Made by a program: the position numbers and the translations under genes | Assembly: GCA_003446775.1 (NCBI GenBank) | Contig: DMCH01000061.1 | Span: forward strand, 702 to 12,846 | Length of the DNA stretch: 12,145 nucleotides | Direction: 5' to 3' | Source of the DNA: Chloroflexota bacterium | GTDB lineage: Bacteria; Chloroflexota; Dormibacteria; Dormibacterales; Dormibacteraceae | Part shown: positions 5,786-12,145 of the stretch, piece by piece | Layout: the number at the start of each line of letters is the position of its first letter | How positions within the stretch are numbered: position 1 is the stretch's first letter | The notes under the pieces: model-generated | The model's input: the letters and a program-made list of their open reading frames with translations, nothing else | Told to the model about the DNA's origin: nothing | Database searches by the model: none

Positions 5786-7840
5786 ATGGCGGAAGGCACC
5801 GCGCGCTCAGCGCCGGTTCCCGCGATCGGGTCATCAGGCCGATGGTTGGCATTGGGCGCTCTTGTGCTCGTGCTGGCCGCGGCCGGATTTCTCTTTGGCG
5901 CGGTCGCGATCCTGCTGGTGGGGTGTGTGGCCGCGGGTTTCGGCGTCACCTACCTGAGCGAGATCGCGCTCAACCTCGAAGAGCGGCTCGCCTTCGGGAC
6001 GGTGCTGGGCGCGATGGCCGTCTCGGTGGCGAGCTTCGTGCTGTCGATGCTCGTGCGCGATGTCACTCTCGGCACGGTCATGACCGGCATCGCCATCGCG
6101 GTCGGGGCCGGAGCCGGGGTCGCGATCGCAAAACGCGATCGCGTTGCCGCAGACATCTCTGACGCGATTGCTCGCTGGGCCGCGCCGGTGCGGACGACCG
6201 GCCATCCATGGCCGCTCGCCGCCGTGTTCCTCGCCTGCGGCGGGTGGACCGTGCACTTCCTGCACCAGGCCTATGTCATCAAGCCCGATGGCCTTTGGGC
6301 AGGCTACGTCAACATCTGGGGCGACTGGGCCGCGCACCTGACCTTCGCCGGCTCATTTGCGTACGGCCACAACTTTCCGCCCCAGTACCCAATCGACCCC
6401 GGCAACCACCTCGGCTATCCGTTCATGATCGACTTCCTCGCCGCCAACCTCGTCCCGCTCGGAAGCTCATTGCCCTCTGCGCTGGTCATCACGTCCGGCC
6501 TGTTGGGCCTCGTGTTTCCGGCCGTGCTGTATCTGGCGGCGGCGAGATTCACAGGCAGCCGTGGCGCGGCGGCCATCGCCGTCTTCGTCTTTTTGCTCGG
6601 CGGGGGCCTGGGCTTTGTCTACCTGGCCGGAGATATCGTCCACAGCGGCCTCGGTGTGCTGGCGCATCTACCGCGCGAGTACACCCTCAACCGCGATCTC
6701 AACTTCCAGTGGCTGAACCCGGTGCTCGCCTACTTGGTGCCGCAGCGCTCGACGTTGTTCGGCTTCAGCCTCGCCCTGATCGTCCTGCTGCTCCTGTGGC
6801 TGGCCGTGCGAGAGCGGCACGATTCGAAGGCATTCCTGTTTGCCGGCATCGTCGCGGGCCTCATGCCCGCGTTCCACGTGCACGCGTACGGGACGGTGGT
6901 GGCCCTGGCCGCGTTCTGGGCGGTCTTCAACCGCCGCAGGGAATGGGTCGCATTCTTCGTCCCTGCCCTGGTGCTCGCGATCCCCGTGCTGGCCTGGATG
7001 TGGCCCCCTGCCAACAACAGCGCGTGCGGACCGGGCGTCAGCTTCTTTGGATACTGCCTGGAGCCCGGCTGGCTCTCGTACACCGATTGGCAGCGCGATG
7101 GCGTGCTGTCGTTCCCGCGCGACGTCGCGTGGTTCTGGATCAAGAACACGTCGGTGTTCATCCCCCTGCTCATCGCCGCCCAAATCCTGAGGCGGTGGTT
7201 TCCGACCGCCTTCCCGAAATGGTTTGCGCCCATGTGGCTGTGGTTCGTCGTCCCCAACGTCATCGTCCTCCAGCCATGGGACTGGGACAACACGAAGTTC
7301 TTCATCTTCTGGGCGCTGCTCGGCAGCATCATGGTTGGAGGCTTCATCGCCGGCATGGTCCGGCGCTGGCCATGGACCGCGGCGTTTGCTTCTGTGCTGC
7401 TGATCCTCCTGTGTTTGTCAGGCGCGCTCGACCTCGCTCGTGCTTCAGACGCGAGCGTCAACTCGTATGAGTTCACGGACACGAAGGGCATGCAGGTCGC
7501 GGACTGGGTCAGGCAGAACACCGCGGCAGACGCGGTGTTCGCTGTTGCGGATGAGCACAACAGTCCGATTCCGACTCTGGCCGGGAGACGCGTGATGAGC
7601 GGGTATCCGGGCTGGCTCTGGACCTATGGATTGCGCGACTATGCCCGGAAGCAATCGGACGAAGCGGCGATTCTCCGCGGCGACCAGAACACCGCCGACC
7701 TGGTCGACCGGTACGGCGTCACCTATGTCCTGATCGGTCCACAGGAGCTGGCCCCGGCGCGACACGCGAGCCAGGCGTACTGGCAGCTGCACGGAACGCT
7801 CGTCTACTCGAACGGGGAGTATTTCGTCTACAGGGTCTGA
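5786..7840 (+). CDS. Large GT-C-like polytopic membrane protein
   Basis: A 684-residue protein with about a dozen predicted membrane helices and a soluble C-terminal tail; probably a GT-C-superfamily lipid-linked-sugar glycosyltransferase, but no exact family is claimed. Two tight N-terminal helices (about 20-56) precede the likely core. The first large external loop holds WGDWAAH (178-184) and HLGYPFMIDF (208-217), similar to the acidic loop motif of GT-C enzymes. PWDWDNTKFF is at 497-506, before the last helices, and Cys414 and Cys424 sit in an external loop. After the last helix (about 530-550), the tail has the pattern seen in many GT-C proteins: ADWVRQNT, AGRRVMSGYPGWLWTYG (599-615) and DRYGVTYVLIGP. 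It begins with ATG ten bases after the mannosyltransferase stop and is the last gene of the apparent operon. The pairing with a PMT suggests a further step in envelope glycosylation. Confidence 0.75.
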   Translation: MAEGTARSAPVPAIGSSGRWLALGALVLVLAAAGFLFGAVAILLVGCVAAGFGVTYLSEIALNLEERLAFGTVLGAMAVSVASFVLSMLVRDVTLGTVMTGIAIAVGAGAGVAIAKRDRVAADISDAIARWAAPVRTTGHPWPLAAVFLACGGWTVHFLHQAYVIKPDGLWAGYVNIWGDWAAHLTFAGSFAYGHNFPPQYPIDPGNHLGYPFMIDFLAANLVPLGSSLPSALVITSGLLGLVFPAVLYLAAARFTGSRGAAAIAVFVFLLGGGLGFVYLAGDIVHSGLGVLAHLPREYTLNRDLNFQWLNPVLAYLVPQRSTLFGFSLALIVLLLLWLAVRERHDSKAFLFAGIVAGLMPAFHVHAYGTVVALAAFWAVFNRRREWVAFFVPALVLAIPVLAWMWPPANNSACGPGVSFFGYCLEPGWLSYTDWQRDGVLSFPRDVAWFWIKNTSVFIPLLIAAQILRRWFPTAFPKWFAPMWLWFVVPNVIVLQPWDWDNTKFFIFWALLGSIMVGGFIAGMVRRWPWTAAFASVLLILLCLSGALDLARASDASVNSYEFTDTKGMQVADWVRQNTAADAVFAVADEHNSPIPTLAGRRVMSGYPGWLWTYGLRDYARKQSDEAAILRGDQNTADLVDRYGVTYVLIGPQELAPARHASQAYWQLHGTLVYSNGEYFVYRV
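6121..6143. repeat. Perfect 9-bp inverted repeat built from two GCGATCGC octamers
   Basis: Within the GT-C-like gene, CGCGATCGC (6121-6129) and GCGATCGCG (6135-6143) form a perfect 9-bp stem with a 5-base loop. Each arm contains the palindromic octamer GCGATCGC, at 6122-6129 and 6135-6142. A third copy lies at 8905-8912 in the decarboxylase gene. It encodes an ordinary-looking cytoplasmic loop (VAIAKRDRVAAD), so codon choice alone may explain it. The octamer is the HIP1 sequence of cyanobacteria, but nothing else here suggests a cyanobacterium. Confidence 0.5.
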
Positions 7841-7853
7841 TTCGGGACCGTAG

Positions 7854-7859
7854 TAGCCT
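7854..7859 (+). promoter_or_regulatory. Likely -10 box (TAGCCT) for the decarboxylase gene
   Basis: The 27-base gap between the membrane protein stop (7840) and the GTG at 7868 contains TAGCCT, which fits TAnnnT and ends 8 bases before the start codon. This is nearly the spacing seen at both divergent starts near position 300 and would give a leaderless mRNA. There is no clear ribosome site in the gap and no clear -35. The gene could also be read through from the upstream operon. Confidence 0.35.
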
Positions 7860-7867
7860 TTCGATTC

Positions 7868-9313
7868 GTGCCGGATCCTCTGTCTGACCAGGGGCATGTA
7901 GTTGAGGCGCTGCGCCTGGCGGCCGCCGAGGCGGAGTCATACCTTGCGACCATCGACACCGCTCCAGTCCGTCCGGGGGGCGATGCAGAACTCCCCGATG
8001 CTCCTCTCCCTCGCGAGGGTGTCGGTTCGCTCGAGGCGCTGAACGAGCTGATTGCCGTGTCGCGGGACGGCGCGACGCGCTCATCGGGCCCGCGCTTCTT
8101 CCATTTCGTGATGGGCGGTGGCACGCCCGCCGCGCTTGCTGCCGACTGGCTCAGCTCCGCCCTCGACCAGAACGCCTACAACTGGGTCAGCTCTCCTCTG
8201 GCCGCGCGCCTAGAGCAAATCAGCCTCAACTGGCTCAAGGAGCTCTTTGGGTTGCCGGCCGCGTGGAGCGCCGTTCTCACGACCGGCGCCACAATGGCCA
8301 ACTTCGTCGGGCTGGCGGCCGCGCGCCGATGGTGGGGACTCGAGCAGGGAGTCGATGTCGAGTCAGCCGGCATGAGCGGGCTGCCGCCGATGACGATCCT
8401 GTCCAGCGGCTACGTGCACGTGAGCGCGCTCAAGGCGGTCGCGATGCTCGGCCTGGGGCGCGGACGCGTGCGGACGCTGTCACGAGATGCCGCCGGGAGA
8501 GTTGACCTGGATGCGATGGCGGCGGCGCTGCGAGAGCATGACTCGGAACCGGTCGTGATCATCGCCAACGCCGGTGAGGTCAACACGGGCGATTTCGATC
8601 CCCTCGCCGATATCGTCGCCCTGGCGCGCAAACATCGAGCCTGGGTTCACGTGGACGGGGCCTTCGGCCTGTTCGCTGCCGTATCGCCGCAAACGCGCCA
8701 CCTGGTCGAGGGAGTGCAGCTGGCGGACTCTGTGACCGTGGATGGTCACAAGTGGCTCAACGTTCCTTACGACACAGGCTTCGCCTTCGTCAGAGAGCCT
8801 GAGTACCAGGCCGGTGCGTTCGACGCGAGCGCCGCGTACCTCGGGTCGGAGGCCGCTGCGCGACCTGTGTTCGGCAACCTGGGTCCGGAAATGTCGCGTC
8901 GCGCGCGATCGCTCGCCGTATGGGCAACCTTGCGCGCCTATGGCAGCGACGGGTATCGGTCGATGGTCGAACGCCATCTGCGGCTGGCGCAGCGCGTGGC
9001 CGCCCAGGTGGATGACGCGCCTGATCTGGAACGGCTGGCGGACGTTCCGCTCAACGTCATCTGTTTTCGCTACCGCCCACATGGCGTGCCCGAGGACCAG
9101 CTCGACGACCTCAACCGCCGCGTCGGTGAGTTGGTGCTCGAGGACGGGCGGGTCTACTTCGGGACCACTGTTTACCGAGGCAACGTGTGCTTCCGGCCGG
9201 CGATCGTCAACTGGCGGACGCGCGAGCAGGATGTCGACCTGATCGTTGCGACGGTCAGGGAGTTGGGAGTCCGAGCGGTCGCTCAGGCTGTGAGGGCGTC
9301 GGCGCGGCCGTAG
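7868..9313 (+). CDS. PLP-dependent group II amino-acid decarboxylase
   Basis: A 481-residue cytoplasmic fold-type I PLP enzyme of the aromatic-amino-acid / glutamate decarboxylase family; length is typical. It has the N-terminal FFHFVMGG block (77-84), the NYNWVSSP-like region (NAYNWVSSP, 102-110), and the phosphate-binding TTGATMAN (138-145). His184 in GYVHVS would stack on the PLP ring. Asp263 in HVDGAFG would contact the pyridine nitrogen, and Lys295 in VDGHKWLN would form the Schiff base. All catalytic residues are intact. The substrate cannot be read from the sequence: aromatic amino acids, aspartate or cysteine sulfinate remain possible. The GTG start fits the TAGCCT box 8 bases upstream. 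The last 19 codons overlap the DUF1003 gene on the other strand, and this C-terminal tail (VRAVAQAVRASARP) looks non-conserved. Confidence 0.88.
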   Translation: MPDPLSDQGHVVEALRLAAAEAESYLATIDTAPVRPGGDAELPDAPLPREGVGSLEALNELIAVSRDGATRSSGPRFFHFVMGGGTPAALAADWLSSALDQNAYNWVSSPLAARLEQISLNWLKELFGLPAAWSAVLTTGATMANFVGLAAARRWWGLEQGVDVESAGMSGLPPMTILSSGYVHVSALKAVAMLGLGRGRVRTLSRDAAGRVDLDAMAAALREHDSEPVVIIANAGEVNTGDFDPLADIVALARKHRAWVHVDGAFGLFAAVSPQTRHLVEGVQLADSVTVDGHKWLNVPYDTGFAFVREPEYQAGAFDASAAYLGSEAAARPVFGNLGPEMSRRARSLAVWATLRAYGSDGYRSMVERHLRLAQRVAAQVDDAPDLERLADVPLNVICFRYRPHGVPEDQLDDLNRRVGELVLEDGRVYFGTTVYRGNVCFRPAIVNWRTREQDVDLIVATVRELGVRAVAQAVRASARP

Positions 9314-9905
9314 GCGGCGGCGGGGGCCCCGCGAGCGCGGGCGGAGGCTGCGGCGGTGCGTGTGGGGGCGGCGGAGGTCGGGTCGCATCGGCGCTCGGTT
9401 CGAGCGCCTGCTCGAGCCGGCGAGCGAGCCTCTTCATCTCGCGGTCGCCGCGATCGAGGCGGTTGACGATCTGCAGCAAGATCTCGTCCTGGTGCATCAG
9501 GTGATTCATCAGCGCCTTCAGCTCTTCCTCGGCTTTGACGTTGAGCTCGTATTCGCTTTGGGCGCGGAGGCGGTCGCGGTCGGCCAGGCTGTTCAGAGCC
9601 ATCAGCACGACCGAGACCCAGATGGCTGCCTCCAGGCTGAAGATGAAGTTGAGAAACAGGAAGGGATAGGGGTCCCAGTGGCGGAGAACGCCAATGGCGT
9701 TGAGGAGCACCCACAGCAACATGAGACCGAGCTGCGCGAGCACGAAGACCCAGCTGCCGACGAGGCGCGCGAAATCGGAAGCGATGCGATCGGTGAGCTT
9801 GAGCTTGCGGTCGAATTCGCGGTTGAGGTCGCGCACGGGGGGATGGTCGTGCTGGTGCTTGATCAGGTCCCGGGCGATGTCTTCGATTTCTCTGCCGATT
9901 GACAT
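9255..9905 (-). CDS. DUF1003 family membrane protein with proline-rich tail
   Basis: A 216-residue protein of the DUF1003 family, whose function is unknown. The conserved core is visible: LTDRIASDFARLVGSWVF (37-54), WDPYPFLFLNFIFSLEAA (77-94) and MALNSLADRDRLRAQSEYELN (102-122). Two membrane helices are expected near 50-72 and 82-104. A charged coiled-coil-like segment follows (about 120-168), and then an unusual proline-rich tail (177-214, with runs of five Pro). The tail is likely cytoplasmic and disordered. The ATG is well supported by AGAGGA seven bases upstream. The tail codons lie opposite the end of the decarboxylase gene, with a 59-base convergent overlap, so no terminator separates the two. 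It is the last of three minus-strand genes here, 102 bases after the methyltransferase stop. Confidence 0.88.
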   Translation of the reverse strand: MSIGREIEDIARDLIKHQHDHPPVRDLNREFDRKLKLTDRIASDFARLVGSWVFVLAQLGLMLLWVLLNAIGVLRHWDPYPFLFLNFIFSLEAAIWVSVVLMALNSLADRDRLRAQSEYELNVKAEEELKALMNHLMHQDEILLQIVNRLDRGDREMKRLARRLEQALEPSADATRPPPPPHAPPQPPPALAGPPPPPTAAPTPSQPERPLGLPTP

Positions 9906-9912
9906 TTGGTCT

Positions 9913-9918
9913 TCCTCT
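9913..9918 (-). promoter_or_regulatory. Ribosome binding site AGAGGA of the DUF1003 gene
   Basis: On the minus strand AGAGGA (9918-9913) lies seven bases before the ATG at 9905, a normal Shine-Dalgarno spacing. It is the clearest ribosome site in the window; most other starts have weak sites, near-leaderless spacing, or direct coupling to an upstream stop. It decides the start of the DUF1003 gene. The 102-base gap (9906-10007) otherwise holds no clear -35/-10 pair or terminator hairpin. Confidence 0.6.
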
Positions 9919-10007
9919 GGGGTTGCTGCGTTGCGTGGTGCAGGCGCGCCAATTCGATAGCTTCGCTCAAAAGACCCTTGTCTGGCTACAGAAAGTAAGG
10001 AACTTTT

Positions 10008-10712
10008 TCACGGTTTGACCGCCCGCCACATTAGAAAGAGGGGAATTCGGCTCCACCGCTTGTCGTCGCCGGCCTCACCGGAAGAGGGTTCCCGCACGGC
10101 CTGGATCACGAAACCAGCCCGTTCCAGGGTGCCGAAATAGCCTTCGAGCGGATAAGCCCAACCAGCGAAATTCATACGGGTGCCATCACGTTCGATATTG
10201 CTGGCGAACCACCGCCGCTCGCCCAGGTACGTCCCCTCGATGATGAATCGAGCGTCTGAGTCCTCAGACTCATACCGCCCCGCGTCGGCGATAGGATGCG
10301 TGACGCAGGCGCACATCGCACCCCCGTGGCGCAGAACCCTCGCCGCCTCGTGCACGCTCAGCTCCATGTCGTCGATGTCCATCAGCGAGTTGTAGAAGAC
10401 GACCAGGTCGAAGGATTCGCTGGCGAGAGGCAGAGCCGCAGCGTCAGCTCTTATGTACGAGCTCTGTTCGTCCGCATCCTTCGCCAGGCGGATCAGCGTC
10501 TGTGACACGTCTACGCCGGTCACGCGATGGCCGCGCTTGACAAGATCTCGGCTGACGCGGCCTTCGCCGCATCCGACCTCGAGAGTTCGCCGGCCGGGAG
10601 ATGGAAGCAGCTCGAAGAACGCCTGGGAGTACGTCCAGTAAGCATCGAAGTCGGGGCGTCGCGCCCATACCGCCCAGTTGGATGATTCGCGCTCCCAATG
10701 CTCGCGGGACAT
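10008..10712 (-). CDS. Class I SAM-dependent methyltransferase
   Basis: A 234-residue soluble methyltransferase of the UbiE/Methyltransf_11 type. SAM-binding motif I is LEVGCGEGR (44-52). The acidic residue after strand 2 is Asp68 in VTGVDVS, Asp90 is in IRADAAALPL, and motif II is FDLVVFYNSLMDIDD (101-115). The HEAARVLRHGG segment (121-131) is the usual helix and turn before strand 5. The N-terminus is Trp-rich (HWERESSNWAVWARR). The C-terminal part, which would choose the substrate, includes FAGWAYPLEGYFGTLERAGF (182-201), common in small-molecule methyltransferases, but it does not reveal the substrate. The ATG start lies 17 bases after the polymerase stop on the same strand, so the two are probably co-transcribed. 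No strong ribosome site is visible. Confidence 0.85.
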   Translation of the reverse strand: MSREHWERESSNWAVWARRPDFDAYWTYSQAFFELLPSPGRRTLEVGCGEGRVSRDLVKRGHRVTGVDVSQTLIRLAKDADEQSSYIRADAAALPLASESFDLVVFYNSLMDIDDMELSVHEAARVLRHGGAMCACVTHPIADAGRYESEDSDARFIIEGTYLGERRWFASNIERDGTRMNFAGWAYPLEGYFGTLERAGFVIQAVREPSSGEAGDDKRWSRIPLFLMWRAVKP

Positions 10713-10729
10713 GAGCGCAAATGATGGAC

Positions 10730-12145
10730 TTACCGGTAATCGTGTGACCTTTGTTTTGGCCTGGGCACGCCCTGCAGAGCCTCGATGTGCGAGGCGAGCA
10801 CCGACCAGACGCCATCCTGGCGCTGCATCACTCCGTCGATGACCAGAATTGGCTGGCGGTTCGCGACCTGCCGGTAGCGGTCGTAGACGTCTGGCTTGAT
10901 CGTCACGTTGACCTGTCCGAACTCGTCTTCCAGGGTGAAGAAGCGGATCTTCTTCGCGGTCGAGGGTGCTTGCCGGGTGATGACGAGCCCGGCGACTCTC
11001 ACTCTTCTACCGTTGGGGATATTGGGGAGCTCGTTGCTCTGGAGGGCGCCAAGCTCCTCCAGCCTTTCTCTGCAGAAATGGATGAGGTGGTATCCGGTCG
11101 AGAGATCCGAGATTCGGTACTCGAGCTGGTTGATGTCGAAGTCGTCGAGCTCGGGCAGGCTGGGCGCGACCGCTTTCAGCTTGAGTTCCGCCTGCGACTG
11201 GATGCCGCGCCGCAATCCGTGGCCGTGCCATCGCTCCTGCCAGCCCCACAGCAGCTCGCGGCGCGGCCGGCCGAGTTCGTCGAAGGCGCCGACCATCACG
11301 AGGTTGCGCACGGCGTGGGGGCCGATGGGGCCGCCTCGGAGGCGGTCGAGGAAATTGTCAAAGGAGGTGTAGGCGCCGCCCCTGGTGCGTTCGGCGACGA
11401 TCGCGTTGCGGCCGTCCTCGCCGAGGTCGCGCACGTAGTTGAAGCCGATGCGCATCGCGTGGGTCTTCTTAACAGGCAGGGTTGTCAGGGTTTCGGAATT
11501 CACATACCTTGGCCGCAGGTCGGCCGGTTGGGGGAGGGAACCGGACAATAGGGAGGGCCCCGCAGGGGACTGTCCATTTTCAGCCGCGGCGCCCATGGCT
11601 TCCGGCAGGCAGCGGACGTCGGAGCGGTTGACGTCCACGGGCAGCACCACCACGCCGTGCCTCTTCAAGTCCTCGACCAGCACGCTCGGGTGATAAAACC
11701 CCATCGGCTGGTTGTTGAGCAGGCCGCAGCCGAACTCGACCGCGTGATTGAGCTTCAGCCACGCGGTCTCGTACGCGGTGCGCGCGAACGCGGCGGCGTG
11801 CGAGCGGCAGAATCCGTACACCGCGAAGCCCTGCACCGCCGCAAACAGCATGTCGGCCACCTCGCGAGGCACGTCGTTGGAGAGGCAGCCCGCGATGAAG
11901 TCGCCCTCGAGCGACGACATCTCCACGTGGTTGAGGTGCCGGGTCATCGCACGCCTGAACATGTCCGCTCCGCTGGGCGTCATGCCCGCGACCCTCATCG
12001 CGATCTCGATGATCTGCTCCTGGTAGAGGATCACCCCCAACGTGTCCTTGAGGATCGGCTCCAGCAGCGGATGCGCATAAGTGACCGGCTCACGGCCCTG
12101 CTTGCGCCGGATGTACGGATGGACCGCGTTGCCCTGGATCGGCCC
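10730..12145 (-). CDS. dnaE2: Error-prone DNA polymerase III alpha subunit, DnaE2/ImuC type (C-terminal 471 residues)
   Basis: The frame is open from the right edge to the TAA at 10732-10730; the PHP domain and catalytic aspartates lie outside the window. Visible residues begin GPIQGNAVHPYIRR, followed by GVILYQEQ, FRRAM (63-67) and the GFAVYGFCRSHAAAFA block (106-121). All are conserved in bacterial family C polymerases. QPMGFYHPSVLVEDLKRHGV and PVDVNRSD (about 146-176), the tandem helix-hairpin-helix region (about 230-300), the OB-fold (about 380-457) and the final SHDYR point to the DnaE2/ImuC branch rather than replicative DnaE1. DnaE2 copies damaged DNA during mutagenic repair and normally works with ImuA/ImuB-type partners, not seen here. 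Between DVNRSDVRC and the HhH region lies an extra low-complexity stretch of about 30-45 residues (near 181-227), rich in Ser, Pro, Gly and Ala, partly encoded by a palindromic DNA segment. Confidence 0.88.
   Translation of the reverse strand, partial: GPIQGNAVHPYIRRKQGREPVTYAHPLLEPILKDTLGVILYQEQIIEIAMRVAGMTPSGADMFRRAMTRHLNHVEMSSLEGDFIAGCLSNDVPREVADMLFAAVQGFAVYGFCRSHAAAFARTAYETAWLKLNHAVEFGCGLLNNQPMGFYHPSVLVEDLKRHGVVVLPVDVNRSDVRCLPEAMGAAAENGQSPAGPSLLSGSLPQPADLRPRYVNSETLTTLPVKKTHAMRIGFNYVRDLGEDGRNAIVAERTRGGAYTSFDNFLDRLRGGPIGPHAVRNLVMVGAFDELGRPRRELLWGWQERWHGHGLRRGIQSQAELKLKAVAPSLPELDDFDINQLEYRISDLSTGYHLIHFCRERLEELGALQSNELPNIPNGRRVRVAGLVITRQAPSTAKKIRFFTLEDEFGQVNVTIKPDVYDRYRQVANRQPILVIDGVMQRQDGVWSVLASHIEALQGVPRPKQRSHDYR
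11542..11583 (-). repeat. Palindromic REP-like segment inserted in frame in dnaE2
   Basis: GGACAAT (11544-11550) and ACTGTCC (11570-11576) are inverted repeats with one mismatch. Between them CCCC-GCA-GGGG (11559-11569) forms a short strong hairpin. On the coding (minus) strand the segment reads through without a stop and gives the Ser/Pro/Gly/Leu-rich sequence NGQSPAGPSLLSGS. From memory, GGGGACTGTCC next to ATTTTC, with a partner like CCGGAnAATAGGGA, resembles dispersed palindromes found near REP-associated transposases; that resemblance is unverified. No second copy is visible in this window. Confidence 0.45.

Noticed and set aside
4834..5949. 371-codon minus-strand open frame
   Set aside because: It is antisense to the mannosyltransferase and the start of the next gene. 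Its Arg/Pro/Asp-rich translation has no recognisable domain.
9311..9380. G-rich tract as a repeat array or mobile element end
   Set aside because: It is explained by runs of proline codons of the DUF1003 tail on the minus strand, with no regular period or flanking repeats.
8480..9388. 302-codon minus-strand open frame
   Set aside because: It is antisense to the decarboxylase, whose PLP motifs are intact, and is a compositional shadow.
9991..10009. Possible hairpin (GAAAGT ... ACTTTTTC) after the methyltransferase gene
   Set aside because: The stem is short, AT-rich and imperfect, with no convincing U-run on the minus strand, so it is too weak to call a terminator.
10751..11551. 266-codon plus-strand open frame
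   Set aside because: It is antisense to the conserved C-terminal domains of DnaE2, and its translation is Val/Glu/Asp-rich with no motif.

Overview
This is a GC-rich window (roughly two thirds G+C by eye) that is almost entirely coding. It uses GTG and TTG starts freely, has very short intergenic gaps, and several starts sit 8-9 bases after a TAnnnT -10 box, which suggests leaderless transcripts. An actinobacterial-type protein mannosyltransferase and an error-prone DnaE2-type polymerase fit a soil or subsurface Terrabacteria lineage, such as Dormibacterota, Chloroflexota or Actinobacteriota. That placement is inference; no rRNA or other phylogenetic marker is present.

Layout. At the left edge (1-263, minus) is the 5' part of an unrecognised Trp-rich protein. 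A 55-bp divergent promoter region with mirrored TATAGT boxes separates it from a rightward block of six tightly packed genes (319-7840). In order these are a MoeB/ThiF-type E1-like adenylyltransferase, a LarE-type PP-loop sulfur transferase with the three cysteines of the iron-sulfur LarE class, glycerol kinase (glpK), a small two-helix membrane protein of unknown function, a PMT/GT39 protein mannosyltransferase, and a large polytopic GT-C-like membrane protein. Gaps between them are 15, 0, 1, -4 and 10 bases, so they look like one operon. A seventh rightward gene (7868-9313), a group II PLP-dependent amino-acid decarboxylase, has its own likely -10 box.

The right third is on the minus strand and reads leftward: the C-terminal 471 residues of a DnaE2/ImuC-type error-prone DNA polymerase III alpha subunit (entering from the right edge), a class I SAM-dependent methyltransferase 17 bases after it, and a DUF1003 membrane protein with a proline-rich tail. 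The DUF1003 gene overlaps the decarboxylase tail-to-tail by 59 bases.

How the genes may work together. The first two genes of the operon are both sulfur-transfer chemistry: adenylation of a sulfur-carrier protein, and sulfur insertion into a pyridinium cofactor. The last two are membrane glycosyltransferase-fold proteins that would act on the outer face of the cytoplasmic membrane, with a small membrane protein between. Glycerol kinase sits in the middle. Why sulfur transfer, glycerol phosphorylation and protein O-glycosylation share an operon is not obvious. No phage, IS element, CRISPR array, tRNA or rRNA was seen. The most unusual items are the ThiF-LarE pair, the unknown membrane protein, and an apparently in-frame palindromic insertion in dnaE2.
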